DNA of 37,107 nucleotides from NCBI GenBank assembly GCA_902787185.1, contig CADAFP010000018.1, positions 1-37,107 of the forward strand, read 5' to 3'. Positions 14,938 through 23,573 of this stretch are shown in pieces (within the stretch, counting starts at the first letter, position 1; each line of letters begins with the position of its first letter). The position numbers and the translations under genes were made by a program. The notes beneath the pieces are model-generated. The model did no database searches, had not been told where the DNA came from, and saw only the letters and a program-made list of their open reading frames with translations. Origin of the DNA: an uncultured Bacteroidales bacterium. GTDB lineage: Bacteria > Bacteroidota > Bacteroidia > Bacteroidales > Muribaculaceae.

Positions 14938-17813
14938 TTGAGGACCTTGGTCACCGTGCCGTCGGCTTTCTTGATGATGATGATGCCGCTGGCATTGGAG
15001 ATGTCATTCAAGCGGTGGCCTTGCAGGTCGTAGTACTCGACGGGGCCTTCGGCATTGGCCGTCACTTCATGGACAGAGGAGTTCACGGGTGTGAATTCTA
15101 ACGAGAAGTAGTCCTGAACACTCAGGTAACCGGTCTTGTTGATACCGATGCTTAACGGCATGCTATCGTTACTGAAGGCCTTGGTCTCGGGATCGAAATC
15201 AAAAAGAATCTGGGGCAGGACAGAACCATTGTCCTTGTCAAAGGTGCCGAGGTAGATGGGATAGTTGCCCGAATACTCCTCGTAATACCTTCCCATGTAC
15301 TGTGGCAGGTTCATCTCCAGTTTCCCGTTCCTCAGCTCGCCGCCAACCCAGGCGTCGGGCAGATTTGGCCAGATACCCTGGATGTACACCAGATTGTCCT
15401 TAAAGCCCACCATGACGCTGTGGCTACCCTCGACAGGGGGCAGGCTGGGATGAACCTGGGTGAGATAGGAGAAGGTGTATTCCTCGAGTGTCAAGTCGCC
15501 AGGAGCCTTAAGCAGAGCGTCGGGGCGCTTTGAGAGGGTGAGTCCCTGATAGTAATCAACGAAATACAGGTTGTCCTTGTCAACGGTGATAAAGACATAA
15601 TCAAAGGTCTTATAATCGCCAAACCTGTCCAGCGTCAATACCATATCCTTCTGGGTCGTGTTGCCATTGACGGGATCAACCTCGGCACACTTGAAGTAGA
15701 ACAACACGTCGTTGGTGCCCAACAACTGGGGATTGGCAAAGGTGACGGTGTTTTCAACACACACGCCCTTAATCCAAGCATTGGGCAGGTAGTCTGTAAT
15801 GCCTTGAATCCACATATTGTCGCCCTCAAAGCCCACATTCACTGTAGTGCGATAGGGATCCCATGCGTAGCCGTCGTTGACTGCCGTTGTCAGGTAGTAG
15901 CTCTCGGTCTCCATGCCTTCGGGCGGCATCTCGGGTTCCTCGTCAATGGGCAGGTAAACCGACTCGTAGTCACCTGACTGGAGCCACTCATAATCCAGAT
16001 ACTGGAAGTTTTGGCCAAAGGCACGGTTCATCACGCCCAACACGGTATACTGGTCGGTGCCGTTCAGGCTGATGGTGCCATCGTCGTTGATGGTATAGGT
16101 CAATTCCTTGATCGACTCGTCATAGGCATAAGTGTCCTTTTCCTCATCATAGGTGAACACGGCCACCTGAACCGCCATTTCGAGCGACTTGGTATAGGCG
16201 ACATATTGGCCCATGGGCACCGTGATGGTCTTCCCGTCCTCACTCAGGGTGCCTTCCACCCATCCGTCATAGTAGGTCCAGGAAACGGGACGCTGAATAT
16301 ACACCTTGTTGGAATCGGCAAAGACGAAACTCAGCACACCGTGCTGCTCCTCGTACACGAGCTCGTAGGGCCATTCATCCTCGGCGACATATCCTGACTT
16401 CTCCACCTCCCTGACGAGTTTTCCTGAACGATCGTACATCCGCACCTCGCCCTCGGGCTGCGCCTCGATGACGGGCGGGATATAGATGTCCCTCTCCACG
16501 ACCGTATACAGGAAGTTCATCTCGGGATTGGTTTGCCCGGTGGCCTCAATCGTGATGCAACCAGCAGGAACGTTGAGCAGATAGTCTCCTAACACACTCA
16601 ACGGATTTGTCAAATACACAAGGGCATTGCCCCCGATTTCAATGATATTGCAATCAAAGATATCACCAGAGGCAATATTGGTGACAGTGGGATGCGCCTC
16701 CTCATCAACAATTACCTGTTGCCCATAGGCGATGGTGAAATTCTGCAGGAAATACAGCTCGCCCTCGGGGGGATTGATGGTAAAGTCGGGCATGCCGCTC
16801 TCACTGATGGTGTAGTTGAAGTTGAGTTCATGCACCTCCTCGCCCAACGCCTCGACGATGACCGTACCGACGGGGATGGTCAGGGTGTATTGGCCAGCCT
16901 GGGAAACCTCCTGCTCGAGAGAAACCAGCACTTGATTGTCCAGATACCCCATCGCTGCCGGCCATGTCTCGCCCGTGGTGGTGTTGGTCAACTCGGCCAT
17001 ACAATCGGGGGCAAGGCAGTCCACATTCTGGGGGAAGGTGATGGTGAAGTCTTTCAGACGCTCAACAATGCCCTCGGCGGGGTCGATGGTAATCTGCTCA
17101 TAGAATGTGGGGGCAGAACCCGCTATCGTGTAATTGAAGCTGAGTTCATGCACATCCTCGCCCAGCGTATAGATCACAATCGAGCCTGCGGGAATGTTGA
17201 GGGTGTAATCACCGGCCTCGGTAACCTCATCGGGCAAATACACCAATGCGGTGTAACCCACACCGATCATCTCGGGATAATAGACCTTGTTGGTCGTGGT
17301 GTTGGTCAGCGTCACCATGCTGCCATAAGTAATCTCACCCACATACTCCGGCAATGAGATGGTGAAATACTGCAGGCTCTCCACCTCGCCCTCGGCAGGG
17401 GTGATGGTGATCTGCTCATAGAATGAGTCAATGGTGCCAGTGATGTTGAACCTCAGTGTCAAGGGCAGCAGGCGCTGGCCGTTGACGGTGAGTGAATTCT
17501 CGGGGAGATTCAGGAAATAATGTCCCGAGGTGGTAAAGCATTGGTCAAAATCAATGACCACCGTTGTCCCATCGTCATCGACACGCATGGTGCCCTGATA
17601 GGTCGCTCCGCCACCCTTCTGCAAGGTGGGTATCGCATCGGCGGCCACCTGCACCGGCAAGCCGGCAAAGGTGATGGTGAAGTGCTGCAGGCTCTCCACC
17701 TCGCCCTCGGCAGGGGTGATGACCATCGCTTCATAAGGGTCAACGACGGCTCCTGCCGATGCGGCGTACAGGACAGCCGCCAGCATAATCAATAGTTGTG
17801 ATATCCTCTTCAT
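14931..17813 (-). CDS. Secreted multi-domain beta-sandwich repeat protein with T9SS-like C-terminal tail
   Basis: 960 residues; signal peptide LLIMLAAVLYAASAGA. Residues about 25-440 contain four or five copies of a roughly 100-residue unit starting with ITPAEGEVESLQHFTITF or a variant and containing a YTLNIPAG-type strand, probably Ig-like sandwiches. Residues about 450-900 hold two or three further repeats sharing the phrases MWIQGITDYLPNAWIKG and VYIQGIWPNLPDAWVGG, a beta-rich domain I cannot name. The tail (VEYYDLQGHRL, then GIIIIKKADGTVTKVLKH) resembles the end of type A C-terminal domains used by the type IX secretion system. Its first two units match those of the upstream neighbour almost residue for residue. 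It starts 47 nt after that gene with no promoter seen, so they are probably one operon. Function unknown; exported, likely surface-located. Confidence 0.8.
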   Translation of the reverse strand: MKRISQLLIMLAAVLYAASAGAVVDPYEAMVITPAEGEVESLQHFTITFAGLPVQVAADAIPTLQKGGGATYQGTMRVDDDGTTVVIDFDQCFTTSGHYFLNLPENSLTVNGQRLLPLTLRFNITGTIDSFYEQITITPAEGEVESLQYFTISLPEYVGEITYGSMVTLTNTTTNKVYYPEMIGVGYTALVYLPDEVTEAGDYTLNIPAGSIVIYTLGEDVHELSFNYTIAGSAPTFYEQITIDPAEGIVERLKDFTITFPQNVDCLAPDCMAELTNTTTGETWPAAMGYLDNQVLVSLEQEVSQAGQYTLTIPVGTVIVEALGEEVHELNFNYTISESGMPDFTINPPEGELYFLQNFTIAYGQQVIVDEEAHPTVTNIASGDIFDCNIIEIGGNALVYLTNPLSVLGDYLLNVPAGCITIEATGQTNPEMNFLYTVVERDIYIPPVIEAQPEGEVRMYDRSGKLVREVEKSGYVAEDEWPYELVYEEQHGVLSFVFADSNKVYIQRPVSWTYYDGWVEGTLSEDGKTITVPMGQYVAYTKSLEMAVQVAVFTYDEEKDTYAYDESIKELTYTINDDGTISLNGTDQYTVLGVMNRAFGQNFQYLDYEWLQSGDYESVYLPIDEEPEMPPEGMETESYYLTTAVNDGYAWDPYRTTVNVGFEGDNMWIQGITDYLPNAWIKGVCVENTVTFANPQLLGTNDVLFYFKCAEVDPVNGNTTQKDMVLTLDRFGDYKTFDYVFITVDKDNLYFVDYYQGLTLSKRPDALLKAPGDLTLEEYTFSYLTQVHPSLPPVEGSHSVMVGFKDNLVYIQGIWPNLPDAWVGGELRNGKLEMNLPQYMGRYYEEYSGNYPIYLGTFDKDNGSVLPQILFDFDPETKAFSNDSMPLSIGINKTGYLSVQDYFSLEFTPVNSSVHEVTANAEGPVEYYDLQGHRLNDISNASGIIIIKKADGTVTKVLKH

Positions 17814-17860
17814 TTTTCTGTTGTTTGTTTCTAATTGCCAGTCATGGTATCAGGGCCACA

Positions 17861-18745
17861 TCAATTGCTGCCGCCCAGAATCATATCGATAATACCCGTC
17901 ACGTCGGCAATGCCAAGGATGCCGTCGAGGTCCACATCTCCAGCCTCGGGGCCATCTGAGCCGGTCAGGATGATATCGATGAGGGCGGTCACATCGGCAA
18001 TGCCCACACTACCGCTACCGTCAACATCGCCCAGGATAAATGTGGAACCACCGGGAATGGTGTAATGGAAATTCAGCTCATGAACCTGTGCGCCCAGGGT
18101 GTAGAAAATGACGGCCCCGGCGGGAATCGTCAAGGTATATTCTCCTGGCTCGGTAGCCTCCTCGGGGAAATAAATCAGCACGCTGTAGCGCACGTCATAC
18201 ATGTCGGCGCTCCAGCTCTCGCCCGTGGTGGTGTTGGTGAGCGTAGCCTCCATGCCATACTCAATCTCGCCCACGGTGAGCGGGAAATTGATGATGAAGT
18301 TCTGCAGGCTCTCCACCTGACCCTCGGCCGGGTCGATGGTGATTTGCTCGTAGAACGACTCGGGAGTAACGGGAATGATGAACCTGAGCGTGATGGGCAG
18401 CAGGCGCTGGCCATTGACGGTGAGTGAATTCTCAGGGAGATTCAGGAAATAATTGCCGGGAGCGGTAAAACACTCCTCAAAGTCAATAATCACGGTTTTG
18501 CCGTCGGCATCGGCACGCATGGTACCCTCAACAGTGCCGCCACCGCCTTTCTCCAGCGTGGGGATAGAGTTAGGAGCTACCACCACCGACATGTCCTGGA
18601 AGGTGATGGTGAAGTGTTGCAAACTGGTCACATCGCCCTCGGCAGGAGTGACGGTCAACGCATCATAGGGACTTACAGCGGCCTGGGCCGAAAGACTGCA
18701 AAAGAGAGCCATCAAAATGGCAAAAAGGTGTACTGTTAGTTTCAT
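17861..18745 (-). CDS. Secreted beta-sandwich repeat protein with C-terminal dockerin-like module
   Basis: 294 residues; signal peptide LFAILMALFCSLSAQA. It has two units of the PAEGxVxSLQxFTI repeat (about 30-125 and 130-230), strongly matching the first units of the downstream 960-residue protein, including YFLNLPENSLTVNGQRLLP shared exactly. The last 60 residues are a dockerin-like pair: VDGSGSVGIADVTALIDIIL and VDLDGILGIADVTGIIDMIL. In short, it is the N-terminus of the neighbour joined to a different tail. A good promoter lies at 18808-18839. Function unknown; exported. Confidence 0.82.
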   Translation of the reverse strand: MKLTVHLFAILMALFCSLSAQAAVSPYDALTVTPAEGDVTSLQHFTITFQDMSVVVAPNSIPTLEKGGGGTVEGTMRADADGKTVIIDFEECFTAPGNYFLNLPENSLTVNGQRLLPITLRFIIPVTPESFYEQITIDPAEGQVESLQNFIINFPLTVGEIEYGMEATLTNTTTGESWSADMYDVRYSVLIYFPEEATEPGEYTLTIPAGAVIFYTLGAQVHELNFHYTIPGGSTFILGDVDGSGSVGIADVTALIDIILTGSDGPEAGDVDLDGILGIADVTGIIDMILGGSN

Positions 18746-18807
18746 TTCTTTTGGTTCTATTTTATTAATAATGTAAAGCTAAATGACTTAAAAACGGAAA
18801 ATCCACC

Positions 18808-18839
18808 GCAAAATTATGGAAAATGATTTAAAAACACAA
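18808..18839 (-). promoter_or_regulatory. Promoter of the beta-sandwich protein operon
   Basis: On the minus strand TTG (18837-18839) precedes TAATTTTGC (18808-18816) by 20 nt; leader of about 55 nt to the ATG at 18745. Confidence 0.7.
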
Positions 18840-19009
18840 GAAAATAGTAGGCATTTCCTTACACTATTACCAAAATTGGCATCAACACGCATATTTAAGG
18901 ACGGCACCTCAGACCAAATAAACCGTTTTATTTGCCATGACCGCATACAGTAATGTATCAAGGATTTTCATCATTTAACCGAATAAAAGTGGGCATTAGT
19001 TGAAAATAA

Positions 19010-19041
19010 TTGACCGATACTACAAATTTTGCATAGTTTTG
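19010..19041 (+). promoter_or_regulatory. Promoter of the Cthe_2159-like gene
   Basis: TTG (19010-19012), 21 nt spacer, TAGTTTTG (19034-19041), then a leader of about 35 nt to the ATG at 19084. The 338-bp divergent gap 18746-19083 holds this promoter and the opposing one at 18808-18839, and I see nothing else in it. Confidence 0.7.
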
Positions 19042-19083
19042 TAGCAAATATTCATGTTTTAATCACTCTAAATTTATGCATTT

Positions 19084-21522
19084 ATGAAAAAACGATTCCT
19101 ATTGGCAACATTGATTGCTATGACAGGTGTTCTGGCCTTTGCGCAGCAGACCATGTGGGTACACACAGGTCATGTTCACTGGGCTTATAACACCGAGGCG
19201 GTAGGCTCGATGCCCTATTCATCGGGCAATCTGCTTACCGTGCTTGAGAAGGGTTTCACCCTTGCCGATGTGGACAGTGTGACGGTCGTCAGCGAGACAT
19301 TTGCCGACGACAATGTCCTCGTCAAGTACAATGGTAGTGTGGCCGATGTGTTTGTGGCTGGCAATATCGCTAACCACATCACCGCTCAGGTGACCGGAGC
19401 ACGCGTCGCCGTCATCCAGGATGCCGACGTGGCTACCGAGTACACCTACACCCTGCAGGGCACCAGCACCAGCGGCTGCTTCTACCATGCGGGAGCCTAC
19501 AAGATGACGCTCGCGCTCAACGGCGTTAACCTGACCAACCCCGACAGCGCCGCCATCAATATCCAGAACAGCAAGCGCATTGCCGTGCAACTGGTTGACG
19601 GAACCACCAACACCCTGAAGGACGGCAGCGCCAACACCAAGAAGGCCGCCTTCCTCATCAAGGGCCATGCCGAATTCGCCAAGGGCGGCTCGTTGACCAT
19701 CACGGGCAACAAGAAGCACGCGCTGGCCTGCAACGAGTACATGGAGGTGAAGAAGACCGTGGGCACCATCACCATCACCGGTGCTGTGGCCGACGCCATC
19801 AACGTGAGCCAGTACTTCCAGATGAATGGCGGTACCATCAATATCCAGAGCTGCGGTGACGACGGCCTCCAGGTTGATGCCGAAGACACCGCCGATCCCG
19901 AACTCGACGGTCATGTGCTCATCAAGGGCGGCACGCTCACCATCAACGGCAGCGCGGCAGCCACCAAGTGCATCAAGGCCGAGGGCAACATCGACATCCA
20001 GGGCGGTACGCTCACCTTGAACCACAGCGGTATCCCCACATGGGACAGCACTGAGAGCAAAATCAAGGAAGCCATCGGTATCAGCACCGACCGCAACCTC
20101 ACCATCAACGGAGCCGAGGCCATCGTCAATATCAGGATGACCGGCAACGGCGCACGTGGCATGAAGTGCGACAGCACGCTCACCGCCACCGCCGGCACTA
20201 TCGACATCAACTGCTCGGGACAGCCCTGGGCTTACGGCACGACCGACACGACCAACGTGAAGTGTGCCAAGGCCGACTATGCCTTCATCCTGAACGGTGC
20301 CAACATCACGTGCACCACGACCAAGGACGAGGCCGAGGGCATCCACAGCGAGGGCACCGTCCTCATCAGCGACGGCACGTTGACGCTCAACACCTATGAC
20401 CACGGCATCAAGAGCGATGGCAACATGGACATCACCGGCGGCACCATCAACTTTACCGTCACCGGCGCTGCCAGCAAGGCCATCAAGCCCGAGGGCAACC
20501 TGCATATCACCGGCGGCACCATCACGGGTACCGTGAGTGGCGGCGGCGAGACCTACGCCGACAAAACCGTGAGCGGCGCAGCCTGCATCAAGGGCAAAGC
20601 CAACTGCGTGATTGATGGCGGCACGTTCGACCTCCGCGCCACCGGCCAAGGCGGCAAGGGCATGAACTTCAACGGCAACCTGACCATCAACGACGGTACC
20701 ATCAAGGTGACCACCACGGGCACCAAGTACGGCTCCAGCGGCAGTGGCGGCGGTTGGAATCCGTGGGGCGGCGGTGAGAGCAGTGGTGACACCAGCTCCT
20801 CGCCCAAGGGCATCCGCGCCGAGGGCACCGTCACCATCAACGGCGGCACCATCACCGTGAGCGCTACGGGTGGCGAAGGCTCCGAGGGTATCGAGTCCAA
20901 GTCCATCATGTATGTCAAGGGCGGTTACATCGAGATCACCAGTTATGACGATGCCATCAATGCCTCGTCCCACCTGTACTTCACTGGCGGTTACACCTAT
21001 GCAGTGGCTACCGGCAACGATGCCATCGACTCCAACGGCAACATGTACCTGAGTGGCGGTTATGTCTTCTGCTGCGGCAGTGAGGAAGGCCTCGACGCCA
21101 ACAGCGAGGGCGGCTACAAGGTTTATATCCAGAGCGGTGCCAACCTGATGGCCGTTGGCGGTAACATGGGTGCTATCGAGAGCGGTGCCAGCATCAGCCA
21201 GACCTGCTATCAAGGCACTGCAACGGCCAACACCTGGTATGCCCTCTACAGCGGCAGCAACGTATCCTTCGCAGCCTACACGCCCACCTTCTCCAACCAA
21301 GGTGGAGGCCCCGGTGGCGGGTATCCCGGTGGCGGCAGTTCCTCCAGCAAGACCATTGTCGTTACGGCTCCTTCCACGCCCAAACTCTACAAGGGCGTGA
21401 CAGCCAGCGGCACCACCTTCTGGACCGGCAAGGGCGCTACCAATGCAAGCGGCGGTTCACAAGTCAGCCTCTCGACCTATTCTGGCGGTGGCGGCTGGCC
21501 CTATGGTGCTCCCATTGAGTAG
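19084..21522 (+). CDS. Secreted carbohydrate-binding beta-helix protein, Cthe_2159 family
   Basis: 812 residues; signal peptide FLLATLIAMTGVLAFAQ. From about residue 100 the chain shows the repeated strands of the Cthe_2159-type carbohydrate-binding domain (PF14262): ITGNKKHALACNEYMEV, AINVSQYFQMNGGTINI, GDDGLQVDAED, then many rungs of the form GTxTIxGGTIxVxATGxxxKGI. The Clostridium thermocellum founder forms a calcium-containing right-handed beta-helix that binds acidic pectic sugars; here pectin-like binding is inference. Low-complexity Gly/Ser stretches (GSSGSGGGWNPWGGGESSG near 555 and GGGPGGGYPGGG near 740) act as linkers, followed by a short C-terminal beta domain. A protein with a minimal dockerin-like module follows 39 nt downstream, probably in the same transcript. 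The protein itself has neither the dockerin-like nor the T9SS-like tail. Confidence 0.88.
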   Translation: MKKRFLLATLIAMTGVLAFAQQTMWVHTGHVHWAYNTEAVGSMPYSSGNLLTVLEKGFTLADVDSVTVVSETFADDNVLVKYNGSVADVFVAGNIANHITAQVTGARVAVIQDADVATEYTYTLQGTSTSGCFYHAGAYKMTLALNGVNLTNPDSAAINIQNSKRIAVQLVDGTTNTLKDGSANTKKAAFLIKGHAEFAKGGSLTITGNKKHALACNEYMEVKKTVGTITITGAVADAINVSQYFQMNGGTINIQSCGDDGLQVDAEDTADPELDGHVLIKGGTLTINGSAAATKCIKAEGNIDIQGGTLTLNHSGIPTWDSTESKIKEAIGISTDRNLTINGAEAIVNIRMTGNGARGMKCDSTLTATAGTIDINCSGQPWAYGTTDTTNVKCAKADYAFILNGANITCTTTKDEAEGIHSEGTVLISDGTLTLNTYDHGIKSDGNMDITGGTINFTVTGAASKAIKPEGNLHITGGTITGTVSGGGETYADKTVSGAACIKGKANCVIDGGTFDLRATGQGGKGMNFNGNLTINDGTIKVTTTGTKYGSSGSGGGWNPWGGGESSGDTSSSPKGIRAEGTVTINGGTITVSATGGEGSEGIESKSIMYVKGGYIEITSYDDAINASSHLYFTGGYTYAVATGNDAIDSNGNMYLSGGYVFCCGSEEGLDANSEGGYKVYIQSGANLMAVGGNMGAIESGASISQTCYQGTATANTWYALYSGSNVSFAAYTPTFSNQGGGPGGGYPGGGSSSSKTIVVTAPSTPKLYKGVTASGTTFWTGKGATNASGGSQVSLSTYSGGGGWPYGAPIE

Positions 21523-21561
21523 TTATAAACCATGACATCATTATTTAAAGACTTAGAAATT

Positions 21562-21987
21562 ATGAAAAAGACAATTATAACGATGCTTATCGCCCTGGTG
21601 GCCATGGTTGCCAGCGCCGAGACCTATAACTACCTGAAGTTCACCAAGACCAACGGCTCGACAGTAACCTATTCGGTAGAAGGCCTCAAGCTCACCTACG
21701 ACGCTACCAACGTGACCGTCACCAACGTGGATGGCACCAACACCATCGCTCTTGCCGAGGTACAGGACATGTACTTCAGCAACGAGGCCGAGACCAGCTA
21801 TTTGCGTGGCGATGTGGACTGCAATGGTTTTGTTGATATTGCCGACGTGACGGCACTCATCGACTATATCTTGAGTAAGGATCCCACGGGTATCAGCCTC
21901 GAGGCTGGTGATTGTGACCTGGATGGTGAAATCTCCATCAGCGACGTCACAACACTCACCGACTACATCCTATCAAAAGAATGGTAA
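21562..21987 (+). CDS. Small exported protein consisting mostly of a dockerin-like module
   Basis: 141 residues from ATG 21562; an in-frame ATG at 21532 would put ten extra residues before the natural signal peptide MKKTIITMLIALVAMVASA. Residues about 20-65 form a small beta region (YLKFTKTNGSTVTYSVEG, ending LAEVQDMYFS) found in many Bacteroidales proteins. Residues about 75-141 are the dockerin-like pair: VDCNGFVDIADVTALIDYIL, then CDLDGEISISDVTTLTDYIL. There is little else, so the protein looks like a bare adaptor. Its position 39 nt after the carbohydrate-binding protein suggests the two act together (inference). Confidence 0.82.
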   Translation: MKKTIITMLIALVAMVASAETYNYLKFTKTNGSTVTYSVEGLKLTYDATNVTVTNVDGTNTIALAEVQDMYFSNEAETSYLRGDVDCNGFVDIADVTALIDYILSKDPTGISLEAGDCDLDGEISISDVTTLTDYILSKEW

Positions 21988-22047
21988 TTACAGTGGCAAG
22001 CCAATAACCTGCTCTCTGAACACAGATTAAATACTAATCACTCGCGA

Positions 22048-22083
22048 TTTGCGTCGCTTGGGCTACCCCCCAGGCGGCGCAAA
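22048..22083 (+). ncRNA. Strong RNA-type hairpin in the gap before sbcD
   Basis: Bases 22048-22062 pair with 22069-22083 over 15 bp around the loop CTACCC. The only two non-Watson-Crick pairs are G-U when read as plus-strand RNA (U54-G77 and U58-G73, numbered from 22000); on the minus strand they would be A-C mismatches, so the plus strand is the likely transcript. A second stem, CGAGGC-ACA-GCCTCG, follows at 22093-22107. Neither stem is followed by a T run. It may be a 3' element of the preceding operon or a relic of a repeat; whether it is an independent RNA is unknown. Confidence 0.4.
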
Positions 22084-22172
22084 CTGTTTAACCGAGGCAC
22101 AGCCTCGATCTACTTAACAATGCTGAAAGGAAATAAACTGAGTGCTTTTTAAAGGAGAGAATGGATGAAAGA

Positions 22173-22204
22173 TTTGGAAGATTGGAGAAAAAATTGTATT
22201 TTTG
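22173..22204 (+). promoter_or_regulatory. Promoter of sbcD
   Basis: TTTG (22173-22176), 20 nt spacer, TATTTTTG (22197-22204): a consensus Bacteroidetes promoter. The leader to the ATG at 22239 is about 28 nt. Confidence 0.8.
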
Positions 22205-22238
22205 AGCCTAAAATTTTCTAACTACCCTATCGATAGCC

Positions 22239-23432
22239 ATGTTTAAATTCATCCATACGAGTGACTGGCACTTGGGCCAGAATTTCTACGGATATGACCG
22301 TAGCGAGGAGCAACAGGACTTCCTCAGGCAACTTGCCACAATCGTGAGCGAGCAGCAGCCTGACGCCCTGCTGGTGAGCGGCGATGTTTATCACACGGCG
22401 GCACCGTCGAGCAGCACGGTGAGGCTGTATGTGAGCGGGATGCTCGACATCCATGAGGCTTGCCCCGACATGTCCATCATCGTGATTGCGGGTAACCACG
22501 ACAGCGCGGCGCGCCTCGACAGCGACAGCCTGCTGTGGGAACGTGCGGGAGTGACTGTGCTGGGCGGCATCGCCCGCAATAGCGACGGCACGGCCTGCCT
22601 CGACCACCACTTGATTACGGTCAAGAATCGGGGTATCGTCGCCGCGGTGCCTTTCTGCTATCCCGGTGGCTTCCCCTTGACATCACCCGATGCGGTGGAC
22701 CGGGCACAGCGCCAATCGGCATACTTCCAAGCACTGCTCGACCATGCCAATAGCCAAGACCCCGACGGGCTCCCTGTCGTGCTGATGGCCCACCTGGCCG
22801 TGAGCGGTAGCGACTACACGGGGCACGACAGTTCGGTGGCCATGGAGAGTGTGGGTTTGGACGAATTGGGCTCGGGGTATGACTATGCCGCATTGGGACA
22901 TATCCACCGGCCACAGCAACTGAGCGTGAACGCACGTTACTGCGGCACACCGCTGGCAGTGAGCTTTGATGAGCAATGCGAGCACTCGGTGAGCATTGTC
23001 GAAATTGACGCACATGGCAATGAGCCACGAGTTCACAGCCATATCATCAAGAACATCAAGCCGCTCCACACCATCCCAGCCAAGAAACCCGCCGACTTTG
23101 ACACGGTGATGGAAAAACTCCAAGCCATGAGCGACACCCAACACGCATACATCAGGCTGAATGTCCTGGCCGACGGCCTGTTGCCGCATGATGCCCAGAT
23201 ACGCGCCGCCCAAGTGCTGGAAGAGAAAAATTGCCGCTACTGCTGCATCAAGAAGACATTAGCCACCTCTGCCACAGCCCACAGCACCCGCATGAGCCTT
23301 GAGCAACTGAGTGAAAAAAGTCCCATCGAGGTGGCCGAACAGTTCTTCCTCGACAAGACCGGTAACACGATGACCGACCTGCAACGGGAAATGTTCAACG
23401 AAGCCTATCGGCAGGCAACCGTTAATAGTTAG
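22239..23432 (+). CDS. sbcD: Exonuclease SbcCD, nuclease subunit D
   Basis: 397 residues. Metallophosphoesterase fold of the Mre11/SbcD family with all metal-binding motifs: HTSDWHLG (residues 6-13), VSGDVYHTAAPSS, IVIAGNHDS and ALGHIHRPQ. The C-terminal part (from about 270) is the SbcD capping domain. With SbcC it forms the Mre11-Rad50-type complex that opens and degrades DNA hairpins, palindromes and blocked ends in an ATP-dependent way. A good promoter lies just upstream. sbcD and sbcC usually overlap or nearly touch; here a 141-nt repeat array separates them. The TAG stop (23430-23432) is the first TAG of the TTAGAAG unit, so the array has taken over the end of the gene. Confidence 0.97.
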   Translation: MFKFIHTSDWHLGQNFYGYDRSEEQQDFLRQLATIVSEQQPDALLVSGDVYHTAAPSSSTVRLYVSGMLDIHEACPDMSIIVIAGNHDSAARLDSDSLLWERAGVTVLGGIARNSDGTACLDHHLITVKNRGIVAAVPFCYPGGFPLTSPDAVDRAQRQSAYFQALLDHANSQDPDGLPVVLMAHLAVSGSDYTGHDSSVAMESVGLDELGSGYDYAALGHIHRPQQLSVNARYCGTPLAVSFDEQCEHSVSIVEIDAHGNEPRVHSHIIKNIKPLHTIPAKKPADFDTVMEKLQAMSDTQHAYIRLNVLADGLLPHDAQIRAAQVLEEKNCRYCCIKKTLATSATAHSTRMSLEQLSEKSPIEVAEQFFLDKTGNTMTDLQREMFNEAYRQATVNS

Positions 23433-23573
23433 AAGTTAGGAGTTAGAAATTAGGAGTTAGAAATTAGGAGTTAGGAGTTAGAAGTTGGCGGATGCCAACT
23501 AGAAACTAGGGACTAAGGACTAGAAACTAACTAAGGACTAAGGACTAAAAACTAAAAACTAAAAACTAAGAAC
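23429..23573. repeat. Heptamer array R5 with central hairpin, between sbcD and sbcC
   Basis: Left array: eight units of TTAGAAG, TTAGGAG or TTAGAAA (23429-23484). Centre: AGTTGGC-GGAT-GCCAACT (23483-23500). Right array: AGAAACT, AGGGACT, AAGGACT and AGAAACT (23501-23528), a 4-nt AACT partial unit, then AAGGACT twice, AAAAACT three times and AAGAAC, which touches the sbcC ATG at 23574. The segment 23483-23528 matches the minus strand of 4743-4788 at 45 of 46 positions. Confidence 0.9.

Noticed and set aside
15635-17743. Short plus- and minus-strand frames overlapping the 960-residue protein gene
   Set aside because: They show no signal peptide or domain and follow the codon pattern of the real gene in another frame.
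19219-21300. A 693-residue open frame on the minus strand opposite the Cthe_2159-like gene
   Set aside because: It has no start context, no recognisable domain and a composition (Gly, Ala, Val, Asp rich) that merely mirrors the repetitive GC-rich beta-helix codons. The plus-strand protein has a signal peptide, a promoter and a known family.
22048-22107. tRNA or known riboswitch
   Set aside because: No cloverleaf, anticodon arm or T-loop sequence can be laid out, and no riboswitch motif is recognised; only two simple stems are seen.
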